A DNA stretch of 64,000 bases from Rivihabitans pingtungensis (GTDB lineage Bacteria; Pseudomonadota; Gammaproteobacteria; Burkholderiales; Aquaspirillaceae): positions 54,333 through 118,332 of the forward strand of contig NZ_QJKI01000005.1 in the NCBI RefSeq assembly GCF_003201855.1, written 5' to 3'. The notes below the pieces were generated by a model, which was given only the letters and a program-made list of their open reading frames with translations, was not told the DNA's origin and ran no database searches. Position numbers and translations under genes: made by a program. Below are positions 8,001 through 15,698 of the stretch, in pieces; the first letter of the stretch is position 1, and each line of letters begins with the position of its first letter.

Positions 8001-9047
8001 GCCGGCGTTGTCCAGGCTGTCGAAGGTTTCGGGCAGGCATACCGACACGCTGCAACACAACATGGTGACTTGGCGTTTTTCTTCGCGGCTGGGCTGGCAA
8101 ATGGCGGTGGGCAGCTCGGCGGCGCGGTCGGCCGCAGGCAGCGGCAGCGACACACCCACCAGATCGTCCAGGCGGATGCGAGCCAGTTCCAGCAGCATAT
8201 CGCCAGCGGAGGCATGGCGTTCGACGCGCTTCTTGCGCAGCGCCTTGCGCAACAAAGTAGCCACCGGGTGCAGGCCAATAGCCTTGGGCAGAACGGTTTC
8301 TTGCGGCACCAGCTTTTGATAAAAGATATCCGCTGCCGACGCGCCTTCAAACACCGGCCGCCCGGTCAGGCACTCGATAAACACCAGCGCCCAGGCGTAC
8401 AAATCCGCCTGCACGCTGGGCGATTCGCCGCGCAATTGCTCGGGCGCACAGTAGGCTGGCGTGCCCAGGCACTCGTCGGCCAGGGTCATGTTTTTGAAAT
8501 GCGGCTCGCGCAGATCCGGCGCCACGGTGCTGATGCCAAAATCCAGTACCTTGGCGTGGTTGACCACCCCATAGCGGGCAATCATGATGTTTTCTGGCTT
8601 GATGTCACGGTGCACAATGCCCAGTTGGTGGGCGCAAGCCAGCGCATCCAGCACCTGGCTCATCAGCCGGCCGGTTTCCAGTGGGTCCAGCGGGCCTTCT
8701 TGCAACAAACGCTGCTTGAGGGTCACACCGGGGACATATTCAAATACCCCGTAAACATACTGTCCGCATACGCCATCATCCAGCAGTTGCACAATGCTGG
8801 GATGACGCAGCCGTGAGCATAACGTGGTTTCTCGGCGGAAGCGCTCGATGCGGCGGGCATCGTCATGCACATGGGCAATCTTGATGGCGACGGTTTGGCC
8901 ATTTTTGTCGGCGCGCGCCAGATACACGGCGCCATAGCTGCCGGCGCCCAGCAGGGATTCCAGGGTGTAACCGGGAATCTCGATGCGCACGGGTGACCCG
9001 GAGGGAGGGAGCGGGCGGGGGATGTCCCCGGCAAGAGGCGCTTTCAT
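5040..9047 (-). CDS. TOMM-system Ser/Thr kinase - cyclase-like - ATPase fusion
   Basis: A 1335-residue multidomain regulator. Residues 27-290 are a complete eukaryotic-type protein kinase: glycine loop GAGSYGAV at 34, VAIK with K56, HRDIKPEN with D148, DFG at 169-171 and APE at 201-203. Residues 325-500 resemble a class III nucleotide cyclase, but the metal-binding Asp positions are replaced (CCSVSV where FADIxGFT is usual; GSLGHQF where a GD pair is usual), so catalysis is doubtful. Residues 520-850 are a STAND/AAA-type ATPase with Walker A GEAGVGKS at 552-559 and Walker B VLLMVED at 674-680. A long helical, TPR-like C-terminus follows. This is the architecture known as TOMM kinase/cyclase fusion. 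An AGGA ribosome-binding site precedes the ATG. Confidence 0.85.
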   Translation of the reverse strand: MKAPLAGDIPRPLPPSGSPVRIEIPGYTLESLLGAGSYGAVYLARADKNGQTVAIKIAHVHDDARRIERFRRETTLCSRLRHPSIVQLLDDGVCGQYVYGVFEYVPGVTLKQRLLQEGPLDPLETGRLMSQVLDALACAHQLGIVHRDIKPENIMIARYGVVNHAKVLDFGISTVAPDLREPHFKNMTLADECLGTPAYCAPEQLRGESPSVQADLYAWALVFIECLTGRPVFEGASAADIFYQKLVPQETVLPKAIGLHPVATLLRKALRKKRVERHASAGDMLLELARIRLDDLVGVSLPLPAADRAAELPTAICQPSREEKRQVTMLCCSVSVCLPETFDSLDNAGFEQQESLQRTLCQVFQEAALMRGGALIGSLGHQFSVMFGYPRSTEGDARLAASIAVELAQLACARQGDAALCRAGAELQVRIGLHAGMVVAADGEVSPGNTLNIALQMESHAGPGEIWASEAYRQLLRGLAEFEAAGRVRVPSASATVGCFKLLAHTLQPIEVAAGSDSWHTRCIGRASELRQVLRGWRQARLGQGSGWLLRGEAGVGKSCLSETLRRHIASRGGLTLCARCFPEYENNALSPLLSLLRQQVLAGVEPVAQIARLTQALHDAGCDVDRVMPIFCAWLALPFARQDAGAVSPVLQKQLLIEALAQWLAHLARQTPVLLMVEDLHWADSATLDALRHVAQRLSGQAMVLLMTCRPGVTLEAESVHALELARLKPAEAAAMVRHLFAPRQLADSVVDSVVARTEGVPLFIQELAHVLRDTSLVEADGVWGFKPGAQVNAIPITLRESLHSRFDQLGAARDILQLAATIGREVDGGLLRVCAAEAGPDALALALHILVDAGLLARADHDRYVFRHALIRDAAYDIMLVSQQRQRHERVAQAIVAHDPQQLIDAPGAVAHHFARAEHYPRAVELGLAQLRLTQHRSLNDETLAYAGQVDEWIHRLEGRAQLEARLELNGCVTQALMNKYGWAHPQVAEKIALSEAILAQDISAELRLQHLWTTLTFHHVASNRAEVMQLADAMLQQALSSHDSHTHVSARLWLGLAHYSEGRFDHAERELTAAIDTHDHQAHAGHAVRFGLDTLVWSRAARALVRWGLGHEQLARDDARVAVARARQQAHAPSLGMALLYLGLFELGRDDAIAAQTVCDELIELANRYGLPAFLGYAQIIRSWAVGEVADADTGIQALWSIGCRYCQTYYRAFAAHTLARQGDFAGALARLDDSLSLVAPLAERLHEAELYWHKARYLRASGAEASQVRAAAVAAADCARTGGKCRTEAQAMTLLAELDTDPDLRAHAVQRVRELLALRPELASWAHLSPT

Positions 9048-9600
9048 GGCTGGTCCTTATCCTTGGGTGGCTCAGGCGCGCATGCCCCATGCCAAACCAA
9101 TGGACGTCATGGCCAACACATGAACTCTGCGCACCTGCATCATGCTGAACTCTCCGACTCAAAACGCCATGTGGATACACAGCCACCGCAGCATCAGGTC
9201 GAATGGCCCCATAGTGACACAGGGCAGCACGTTCTCGACACATGACATCACGCCTTCCGCCGTAGCGGATATTTGGCCAACCTTGCAGACCGACGGGAGC
9301 GGCAAATTCAACGCCACCCCAAAAACCATGTCGTTTTGCTAAATACGTAAAACTACTTGAGTAAATCTACGCATATTGACCCATATCCCGGATAGCTGCC
9401 TCAATTACACCTCATAACAACCATGGCATCAGGGTAGCTGGCAACAGGATGGACGTGCGGTGCCAGTGTTGTAATCGCGCATCATTGCTGAACAGGCTGC
9501 GCAAAAAGCATCACGCCGCCCCCAGGACAGGGGGCGGCGTGATGGCTCAGGCAGAGAGACGGCCGACTCAAAAGGCGGCCAGAGTATCAAGCAGGCAGGC
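9048..9600. other. Spacer with no gene; probable promoter region of the kinase gene
   Basis: No reading frame here has a family motif or plausible ribosome-binding site. The stretch 9330-9420 is clearly AT-richer than its surroundings and contains TACGTA and several TTTA/TAAA runs. It is a likely place for the promoter and operators of the kinase-precursor transcript, but no clean -35/-10 pair could be assigned. Confidence 0.45.
9503..9541 (-). terminator. Rho-independent terminator after the NhaD-type gene
   Basis: CACGCCGCCCCC (9512-9523) pairs perfectly over 12 bp with GGGGGCGGCGTG (9530-9541) around the loop AGGACA. On the minus strand the hairpin is followed by ATGC and five T. It lies 60 bases past the transporter stop. 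Confidence 0.65.
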
Positions 9601-10929
9601 TCAAGAAGCTGGGGCGCTCACTGCTGCCGGCGGGGTTTTCGGCTCGTCATGCGGCGCATCCGGGTGCCAGCCCAGGGTGAACAGCAGCACGGCAAAGCCA
9701 GCCACATAGCCCACCGGCACATGCCAGCCGTGGCGCAGCCATTGCCCGGCGGAGCGGCCCTCGGGGAACATATTGGTCAGCGCCACGCCAGAGGACGAAC
9801 CAAACCACAGCATCGAGCCGCCAAAGCCAACGGCGTAGGCCAAAAAGCCCCAGTCGTAGCCGCCTTGCTTGAGCGCCAGCGCGGTGAGCGGGATGTTGTC
9901 AAAAATCGCCGAGATAAAGCCCAGCGCCAAGGCAGTCATCCACGAGGCGGGCGGCAGTTGCTCCACCGGCATCATCGAGGCGCACATCACCAGCGACAGC
10001 AAGAAGATCGAACCTTGCACGGTTTCCGGCAGCACTTCCCAGTCGTGACGGCGCACCGGGATAGTCAGCAGGATGGCGCTCCACACCGCCACGCCGATAA
10101 ACGGAAAGCCGTCGGCCATACTGGTATAGAACGTGTTGACGGTGACATTGGCGCCCACGGCAAACACCAGCATCAGGCCAACAATCAACAAGCGCCCCCA
10201 ATCCACATGGGTGTGGGCGTGGCTATGTTTGAGGATGGGCGAATAGGCATGCTGTTGCTTGGCGCCAAAGTAGCCGACAATCACCAGCGCCACCACGGCG
10301 GCGATATAAGCATCCAGCACAATCAACGGGCTGACGCCGTCGATCCACATCATGGTGGTGGTGGTGTCGCCCACCACCGAGCCGGCGCCACCGGCATTGG
10401 ACGCGGCGACAATCGCCGCCAGAAAACCGATATGCACCTTGGCCTTGAACAGCTGGTGGGCCATGGCGCCGCCAATCAGCGCGGCGGCGATATTGTCCAG
10501 AAAGCTGGAAATCACAAACACCATCACCAGCAGCGCAAAGCCGCCCTTCCAGTCGTTGGGCAGGTATTTGGGCAGAATCACCGGCACATGGCTTTTTTCA
10601 AAATGCCGGGCCAGGATGGCAAAGCCGGTGAGCAGGCAGAACAAATTGGCCACCGTCACCCATTCGTGGTGCAAATGCCCGGCAAAACCGGCCAGACCCG
10701 CGCCAGTCACAAAGCCAGTGACGGCGATTTTATACACGCTGATGACGGCAAAACCGCCCAGCGCCACCCACAGCGAGAAGTGGTGAAACAGCGCCACGCC
10801 CAGCAGGGTGGCGGCAAACAAAAAGAACTCCAGCGGGATGCCGCCTACGCTGACGCCATTGCCGGCCAACGCCGACATGGGCAGCGCGAGGCCCGCGCCC
10901 AACAGGGCGATGCGCGAGGGAATAGTCAT
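9601..10929 (-). CDS. NhaD-type sodium:proton antiporter / citrate-transporter-family permease
   Basis: A 442-residue inner-membrane protein with about 11-12 hydrophobic segments, of the ion transporter superfamily containing NhaD, ArsB and citrate permeases. A cleavable signal-like N-terminus (about 1-23, ending SALAG) is typical of NhaD. Motifs include ISSFLDNIAAALIGG near 140 and ISAIFDNIPLTALAL in the second half, the paired SxxxDN regions of the inverted repeat halves. Substrate cannot be told from sequence: Na+/H+ exchange is likely, carboxylate transport possible. It stands alone between the TOMM set and the rnf operon. Confidence 0.8.
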   Translation of the reverse strand: MTIPSRIALLGAGLALPMSALAGNGVSVGGIPLEFFLFAATLLGVALFHHFSLWVALGGFAVISVYKIAVTGFVTGAGLAGFAGHLHHEWVTVANLFCLLTGFAILARHFEKSHVPVILPKYLPNDWKGGFALLVMVFVISSFLDNIAAALIGGAMAHQLFKAKVHIGFLAAIVAASNAGGAGSVVGDTTTTMMWIDGVSPLIVLDAYIAAVVALVIVGYFGAKQQHAYSPILKHSHAHTHVDWGRLLIVGLMLVFAVGANVTVNTFYTSMADGFPFIGVAVWSAILLTIPVRRHDWEVLPETVQGSIFLLSLVMCASMMPVEQLPPASWMTALALGFISAIFDNIPLTALALKQGGYDWGFLAYAVGFGGSMLWFGSSSGVALTNMFPEGRSAGQWLRHGWHVPVGYVAGFAVLLFTLGWHPDAPHDEPKTPPAAVSAPAS

Positions 10930-11037
10930 GATGGCTTACTCAAAGGTTGAAAAAACGGCAATCGCCCCGTCAAGACGCGACGCGCTGCGGCAGGCGCGCG
11001 GGCCAGGAGGCGCCGCCTGTTGCGTAGAATGTGGGCT

Positions 11038-11068
11038 CCACCCAACCGCGCCAGTAAAGATTGGGTGG
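11038..11068. terminator. Inverted repeat downstream of rnfH
   Basis: CCACCCAA and TTGGGTGG pair over 8 bp around a 15-base loop. There is no T run, so it is a weak candidate for an end signal of the rnf operon. The spacer 10930-11221 otherwise holds only a shortened repeat copy. Confidence 0.3.
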
Positions 11069-11079
11069 GCGCTTCTTCA

Positions 11080-11140
11080 GCGCCGCTCACCCCACACTCA
11101 GCGCAGCGTCACAACGCCAGGAGGGTTTTGAGAGCGGCGC
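11080..11140 (+). repeat. Shortened copy of the 112-bp repeat
   Basis: The left arm GCGCCGCTCAC and right arm GAGAGCGGCGC are kept with CCAGGAGGGTTTTG, but about 50 central bases including the inner stem are missing (61 bp remain). No target duplication is visible. Confidence 0.7.
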
Positions 11141-11221
11141 CCAGCACAGGCGGCCAGAACAACTTGCCAAGGCCGGCAGTATACCCAAGACACTTTCGGC
11201 CATGGATTCGGGTTATCCCGA

Positions 11222-11494
11222 TCATTCCTCCCCGCCCGTGTCGCGGCGCGGCACGGTTTCAGGGTCGGCGATGATGGGCCGATAGATTTCCACCCGGTCG
11301 CCGGCCTTGAGCACGGCGTCGGGCTTGACCACGCGGCCAAAGATGCCCAGCTTGCGCTCGGCCAGCGCCACATGCGGAAACTGCTTGAGAATGCCAGAGC
11401 GCTCGATGGCCTCGACCACGGTGGATTCGTCCGGCACTTCCAGATTCAGCCAGACTTGCTGGCCCGGTTCGGAATAGACCACACCCACTTGCAT
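11222..11494 (-). CDS. rnfH: RnfH family protein
   Basis: A 90-residue protein of the RnfH (UPF0125) family with a ubiquitin-like fold, starting MQVGVVYS, with the family stretch GIFGRVVKPDAVLKAGDRVEIYRP. It is the usual last gene of nif-linked rnf operons; its biochemical role is unclear. The start has GGAG eight bases upstream. A longer in-frame start would begin inside the neighbouring repeat and was rejected. Two tandem repeats separate it from rnfE and may affect how much mRNA reaches it. Confidence 0.85.
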   Translation of the reverse strand: MQVGVVYSEPGQQVWLNLEVPDESTVVEAIERSGILKQFPHVALAERKLGIFGRVVKPDAVLKAGDRVEIYRPIIADPETVPRRDTGGEE

Positions 11495-11531
11495 GATGAA
11501 ACTCCTTGATGATGTCGTCGATGTCGGCTTA

Positions 11532-11632
11532 GGGCGGCTCACAAAACCCAGCGAAGCGACCCTGGCTAGGCGCACGACCGCAGACAGTACAACAGTCGGG
11601 CAACAACGCCAGGAGGGTTTTGTGAGCGGTTC
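11532..11632 (+). repeat. 112-bp palindromic repeat, tandem copy (101 bp)
   Basis: GGGCGGCTCAC to GTGAGCGGTTC, flanked by TTA on both sides; the right-hand TTA is shared with the next copy. Part of the inner hairpin is missing after GACAGTAC. Confidence 0.82.
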
Positions 11633-11635
11633 TTA

Positions 11636-11747
11636 GAGCGGCTCACAAAACCCAGCGCAGCGATCCTGGCTAGGCGCACGACCGCAGACAGTACGGGTAG
11701 TACGGCAAGGTCGTGCAACAACGCCAGGAGGGTTTTGTTAGCCGCTC
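11636..11747 (+). repeat. 112-bp palindromic repeat, full copy at the rnfE stop
   Basis: GAGCGGCTCAC to GTTAGCCGCTC, 112 bp, flanked by TTA at 11633-11635 and 11748-11750. The inner stem GCACGACC/GGTCGTGC pairs perfectly. The right TTA is the TAA stop codon of rnfE read on the other strand. Confidence 0.88.
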
Positions 11748-12443
11748 TTAGCAGTGCGAAGGCTGGGCGGCGGGCGGCGGGGCGGCCTTGGCCAGACGGG
11801 CCTGGCGCAGCTCCATGGCGCGTTTGCCCGCCAGCAAAAAACCCAGCACGGCAAAGCCACCCGGCGGCAGAATCATCAGCAGGGCGCCGCCGTAGCCGGG
11901 CAGTTTCATTTCCAGGAAGGCAAAGCCCGGCCCGAGCAAGCCAGAGGCGTTGCTGAACAGCGTACCCGCGCCAAAGAACTCACGCACCAAGCCAATCACC
12001 GTCAAGGCGCCAGTAAAGCCCAGGCCCATGGCCAGGCCGTCCACGGCGGAAATCAGCACGCCGTTTTTCACGGCAAACGCCTCGGCGCGGCCCAGGATGG
12101 CGCAGTTGACCACAATCAGCGCAATAAACAGGCCCAGCACCTTGTATAGGTCGTGCATCCAGGCGTTGAGCACCATGTCCACCACGGTCACCAGGCCGGC
12201 AATCACCACCACAAACACCGGGATGCGCACTTGCGAGCTGACGGTGTGGCGAATCATCGACACCAGAATATTCGACACAATCAGCACTGCCGTGGTGGCC
12301 ATCCCCATGCCCAGGCCATTGGTGCCGCTGGTGGTCACCGCCATGGCCGGACACATGGCCAGCAGTTGCGAGAACACCACGTTTTGTCCCCACAGGCCTT
12401 CTTTCATTACATTGCCCAGCGCGGGCGCCTTGCTGTCAGCCAT
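11748..12443 (-). CDS. rnfE: Rnf electron transport complex subunit RnfE
   Basis: A 231-residue membrane subunit with about six helices, homologous to RnfA and NqrD. Conserved stretches include ENVVF-like QNVVFSQLLAMCPAMAV near 20 and VVNCAILGRAEAFA, whose Cys positions help hold the intramembrane iron-sulfur centre shared with RnfA. Rnf couples ferredoxin/NADH electron transfer to ion movement and in diazotrophs supplies low-potential electrons to nitrogenase. It begins two bases after rnfG. The C-terminal tail is Ala/Pro-rich and ends at a repeat boundary. Confidence 0.93.
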   Translation of the reverse strand: MADSKAPALGNVMKEGLWGQNVVFSQLLAMCPAMAVTTSGTNGLGMGMATTAVLIVSNILVSMIRHTVSSQVRIPVFVVVIAGLVTVVDMVLNAWMHDLYKVLGLFIALIVVNCAILGRAEAFAVKNGVLISAVDGLAMGLGFTGALTVIGLVREFFGAGTLFSNASGLLGPGFAFLEMKLPGYGGALLMILPPGGFAVLGFLLAGKRAMELRQARLAKAAPPPAAQPSHC

Positions 12444-12445
12444 GA

Positions 12446-13054
12446 TCAGCCTCCGAGAATTTCCGCTTTGTGTTCACTGAAAAACAGCATGCCGCCCTTT
12501 ACCGCCTTGACCACGGCGCGCGGGGTGATGGTGGCGCCGGCAAACTGGTCAAACACGCCGCCGTCTTTTTTCACGCCCCATTTGTCTGCCGGCGGCTCGC
12601 CCAGCGATTTGCCGTTGAAGCTGAGAATCCATTTGTCTTTGGCGATTTCAATCTTGTCGCCCAGACCAGGGGTTTCGGTGTGCTTGAGCACGCGCGCGCC
12701 CAGCATCTTGCCGTCCACATCCACCGCCATCAGCACCAGAATCTCGCCGCTGTAGCCGCGTTCGCTGACCTGAAACACCACGCCCTTGAGCGCGCTGCCC
12801 AGCCGGGCGCGGTAGATGGTCAGCGGTTTATCCTTGTATTGCAGGGTGACCACGTCCTTGACCAGGTCGTTGTCGGCAAAGCCCTTGGGCAGCACGTCGC
12901 TGAGCGAATTGCGCAGGTCGGCGGCCTCGGCGGCGGCGATGGCGTCGTGGGTGCTGGTGGCGGCCAGCGCCAGCGCGCCGCTGACCACCAGGGCCACCAC
13001 GCCCAACAGCACGGGTTGATAGCCCAGTTTTTCCCGAATTGCATCCAGATTCAT
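12446..13054 (-). CDS. rnfG: Rnf complex subunit RnfG, covalent FMN carrier
   Basis: A 202-residue protein: one N-terminal membrane anchor (about 12-32), then a periplasmic FMN-binding domain. AGATIT at 172-177 is the flavinylation motif, with T175 the expected site of phosphoester-linked FMN added by ApbE. LKHTETPGLGDKI near 123-135 is a further family motif. AAGGAGG lies nine bases before the ATG; the upstream extension would lie within rnfD and was not used. One base separates it from the rnfD stop. Confidence 0.93.
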   Translation of the reverse strand: MNLDAIREKLGYQPVLLGVVALVVSGALALAATSTHDAIAAAEAADLRNSLSDVLPKGFADNDLVKDVVTLQYKDKPLTIYRARLGSALKGVVFQVSERGYSGEILVLMAVDVDGKMLGARVLKHTETPGLGDKIEIAKDKWILSFNGKSLGEPPADKWGVKKDGGVFDQFAGATITPRAVVKAVKGGMLFFSEHKAEILGG

Positions 13055-13055
13055 G

Positions 13056-14150
13056 TCAGGCCTCCTTGGGGGCGTCCAGCGGTTTGCCGTTGCGTTGACG
13101 GCCGAGGATGCGCGGCTTGAAGGCGCGGTCCAGCATCGGCGCCAGCGCATTCATGAACAGCACGGCAAACGCCATGCCCTCCGGGTAGCCGCCCCAGGTG
13201 CGGATGATCCAGGTCAAAAAGCCAATGCCCAGACCAAACAGCAGCTTGCCCAGCGGCGTGGTCGGCGAGGTCACATAGTCGGTGGCGATGAAAAACGCGC
13301 CCAGAATCGCCGCGCCAGACAGCAGGTGGGTGGCGGCGTCCAGGTAGTGCGCCGGATTGGCGGCGTGGCCGATGGCGGCCGGGATGGCCAGGCCAGCCAG
13401 CACCGCCAGCGGGATGTGCCAGGAGATAATGCGCACGGCGATCAGGTATAGCCCGCCGGCCAACAGCAGCGGCGCGGCGCTTTCACCCAGGCTGCCCACC
13501 CGCACGCCGTGCCAGGCGGCCAAGGGCGCATGGCCGCTGCTCAGGCTGTGCAGCAAATCCACGCCGCGCGACAGCTCGGTTTTGGCAAAGCCCAGCGGCG
13601 AAGCGCTGGCCATGGCGTCCGGAATCGGCATGGCGCCCAAAAAAATCATCAGGCTGTCGGCCAGGCCCGGCGCTGGCAGGCTGGCTTGCGCGCCCGGCAA
13701 CACCCAGGTGGTCAGCGGCAGCGGAAACGACACCAGCAGCGCCACCCGCGCCACCATGGCCGGGTTGAACACGTTCTGCCCCAGGCCGCCAAACACCTGC
13801 TTGCCAATCACGATGGCGATAAAACCGCCCAGCACCGGGACCCACCACGGCGCCCACGGCGGCAAGGTCAGCGCCAGCAGCCAACCCGTGAGCAGGGCGG
13901 AATGGTCCTTGAGCACGCGCGCCGGCTGCGGATGGCCCTTCAGCCGCAGGCACAGCGCCTCAAACCCGGCACAAGAGGCCAGGGTCAGCGCCCACACCAG
14001 AAACGACGGCCAGCCATACAGCCAAAACGAAAACAAGGTGGCCGGAACCAGCGCCAGCTCCACCCGCAGCATGGTGCCTGTGACGGTTTTGCCCGCATGG
14101 GCGTGCGGCGAGGCAACCAGCTGGCTGCCCGACAAAGACGACGGCATCAT
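13056..14150 (-). CDS. rnfD: Rnf complex subunit RnfD
   Basis: A 364-residue NqrB-like integral membrane subunit with about nine to ten helices. Family motifs GKQVFGGLGQNVFNPAM and DYVTSPTTPLGK are intact. The usual covalent-FMN motif ends SATPL; here it reads DAMASASPLGF (codons GCC AGC GCT TCG CCG), so Ser replaces the expected Thr acceptor. Ser might still be flavinylated, or the second covalent FMN may be absent. Start and rnfC stop overlap in ATGA, which suggests translational coupling. Confidence 0.93.
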   Translation of the reverse strand: MMPSSLSGSQLVASPHAHAGKTVTGTMLRVELALVPATLFSFWLYGWPSFLVWALTLASCAGFEALCLRLKGHPQPARVLKDHSALLTGWLLALTLPPWAPWWVPVLGGFIAIVIGKQVFGGLGQNVFNPAMVARVALLVSFPLPLTTWVLPGAQASLPAPGLADSLMIFLGAMPIPDAMASASPLGFAKTELSRGVDLLHSLSSGHAPLAAWHGVRVGSLGESAAPLLLAGGLYLIAVRIISWHIPLAVLAGLAIPAAIGHAANPAHYLDAATHLLSGAAILGAFFIATDYVTSPTTPLGKLLFGLGIGFLTWIIRTWGGYPEGMAFAVLFMNALAPMLDRAFKPRILGRQRNGKPLDAPKEA

Positions 14151-15670
14151 GTCGGTTCTCCTTGCTTGCTTGCCTCAGCCGCAGCGGCGGTTTTGGCGGC
14201 GGCGGCAGCGCGCTCGGCCTTGCGGCGGGCGGCGGCTTCGGCCTTTTCCTGGGCTTCGCGCGCCAGCCGCGCTTCGCGCGCCTGGGCGAGTTTCTTGGTG
14301 GCCTCCATGCGCAGGGTGGCGCGGTCGCGGGCGGCCAGTTCGTTTTTGGCGTAGGTGAAGTGCTGCACCAGCGGAATGCTGGACGGGCACACATAGGCGC
14401 AACAGCCGCAGGCAATGCAGTCTTTCAGGCCCAGCTCCACGGCTTCGCCCAGGGCTTCCTTGCGGATATTGGCGGCCATGTCCGAGGGCAGCAGGCCCAT
14501 CGGGCAGGCCTCTACGCAGCTGCCGCAGCGGATGCAGTCGCTGGCGTCTTCCAGCCTGGCTTCTTTGGCGTCCAGCGCCAGAATGCCGCTGACGCCCTTC
14601 ATCACCGGCACGCGCCAATGCTGCACTTGCGCGCCCATCATCGGCCCGCCAATCACCCGGCGCGCCAGGCCAAGGCCGTCGCCCTTGAGGCCGCCGGCAA
14701 AGGCCAGCACGTCTTCAGCCAAGGCGCCCAGCGGCACGTCGATATTGCCCGGCGCATTCACGCACGCGCCGCCCAAGGTCACCAGCCGCGACACCAGCGG
14801 CCGGCCTTCGGCCACCGCCTGCCACACGGCCAGCGCCGTGCCCACATTGTTGACCAGCACGCCAGCGTCAAACGAGCGGCCATCGGCCGGCACTTCGATG
14901 CCGGTGAGGGTCTTGACCATCTGTTTGTCAAAGCCCATGGGAAAACGCGCCGGCACCGGGCACACGCGCACGGTGTCGTAGCCGGCGGCGGCGGCCTGCA
15001 TGGCGGCGATGGCTTCGGGTTTATTGTCTTCAATGCCGATCAGCGCGCGCTTGGCGCCGCTGGCGTGCACGATCAGCCGCACGCCAGCGACGATGCCGGC
15101 CGCCTGGGTGCGCATCAGCACGTCGTCGCAGGACAGATAGGGCTCGCACTCGCCGCCATTGATGATGACGGTGTGAATGCCGGCGCGGTTGGCGCCGGTC
15201 AGCTTGACCGCCGACGGAAAGGTGCCGCCGCCCATGCCCACCACGCCAGCGGCGGCGACCTTTTTGTTGATCTCGGCCGGCGACAGGGCAAAGGGGTCGT
15301 CACAGCCTTTGAGCTCAATCCATTCATCCAGGCCATCCGGCTCAAGCATGATGGCGGGCATGGCCAGGCCGGAGGGATGCGGCGCGGTCACATCGGCCAC
15401 CGCCAGCACCGTGCCGGAGGTCGGCGCGTGCACCGGCGCGGACACCATGCCCTGGGCTTCGGCCAGACATTCGCCTTTTTTGACTTTTTGGCCCACCAGC
15501 ACAATCGGCCGGGCCGGGGCGCCCGAGTGTTGCGACAGCGGCAGATACAGCCGCGATGGCGCGGGCATCACCCGCACCGGCGCATCGGCGCCAGGGCGCT
15601 TGTGGTCGTCGGGGTGAATGCCCCAATCGGCGCTGCCCAGTAATTTATCCAGCAAGGTGCGCAGGTTCAT
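14147..15670 (-). CDS. rnfC: Rnf complex subunit RnfC, NADH/ferredoxin-side subunit
   Basis: A 507-residue peripheral subunit. It has a Gly-rich NADH/FMN site GMGGGTFP at 145-152, NGGECEPYLSCDD near 171-183, and two 4Fe-4S clusters with Cys379/382/385/389 and Cys418/421/424/428. The last 60 residues are an Ala/Lys/Glu-rich helical tail, as in many RnfC proteins, of variable length. It sits between rnfB (28-base gap) and rnfD (4-base overlap). Confidence 0.95.
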   Translation of the reverse strand: MNLRTLLDKLLGSADWGIHPDDHKRPGADAPVRVMPAPSRLYLPLSQHSGAPARPIVLVGQKVKKGECLAEAQGMVSAPVHAPTSGTVLAVADVTAPHPSGLAMPAIMLEPDGLDEWIELKGCDDPFALSPAEINKKVAAAGVVGMGGGTFPSAVKLTGANRAGIHTVIINGGECEPYLSCDDVLMRTQAAGIVAGVRLIVHASGAKRALIGIEDNKPEAIAAMQAAAAGYDTVRVCPVPARFPMGFDKQMVKTLTGIEVPADGRSFDAGVLVNNVGTALAVWQAVAEGRPLVSRLVTLGGACVNAPGNIDVPLGALAEDVLAFAGGLKGDGLGLARRVIGGPMMGAQVQHWRVPVMKGVSGILALDAKEARLEDASDCIRCGSCVEACPMGLLPSDMAANIRKEALGEAVELGLKDCIACGCCAYVCPSSIPLVQHFTYAKNELAARDRATLRMEATKKLAQAREARLAREAQEKAEAAARRKAERAAAAAKTAAAAEASKQGEPT

Positions 15671-15698
15671 GACAGGATTTCCTTGACGATTGAGCGAT

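Noticed and set aside
11495..11575. In-frame upstream extension of rnfH
   Set aside because: It runs into the repeat element and lacks a ribosome-binding site; the internal ATG has GGAG and matches the family start.
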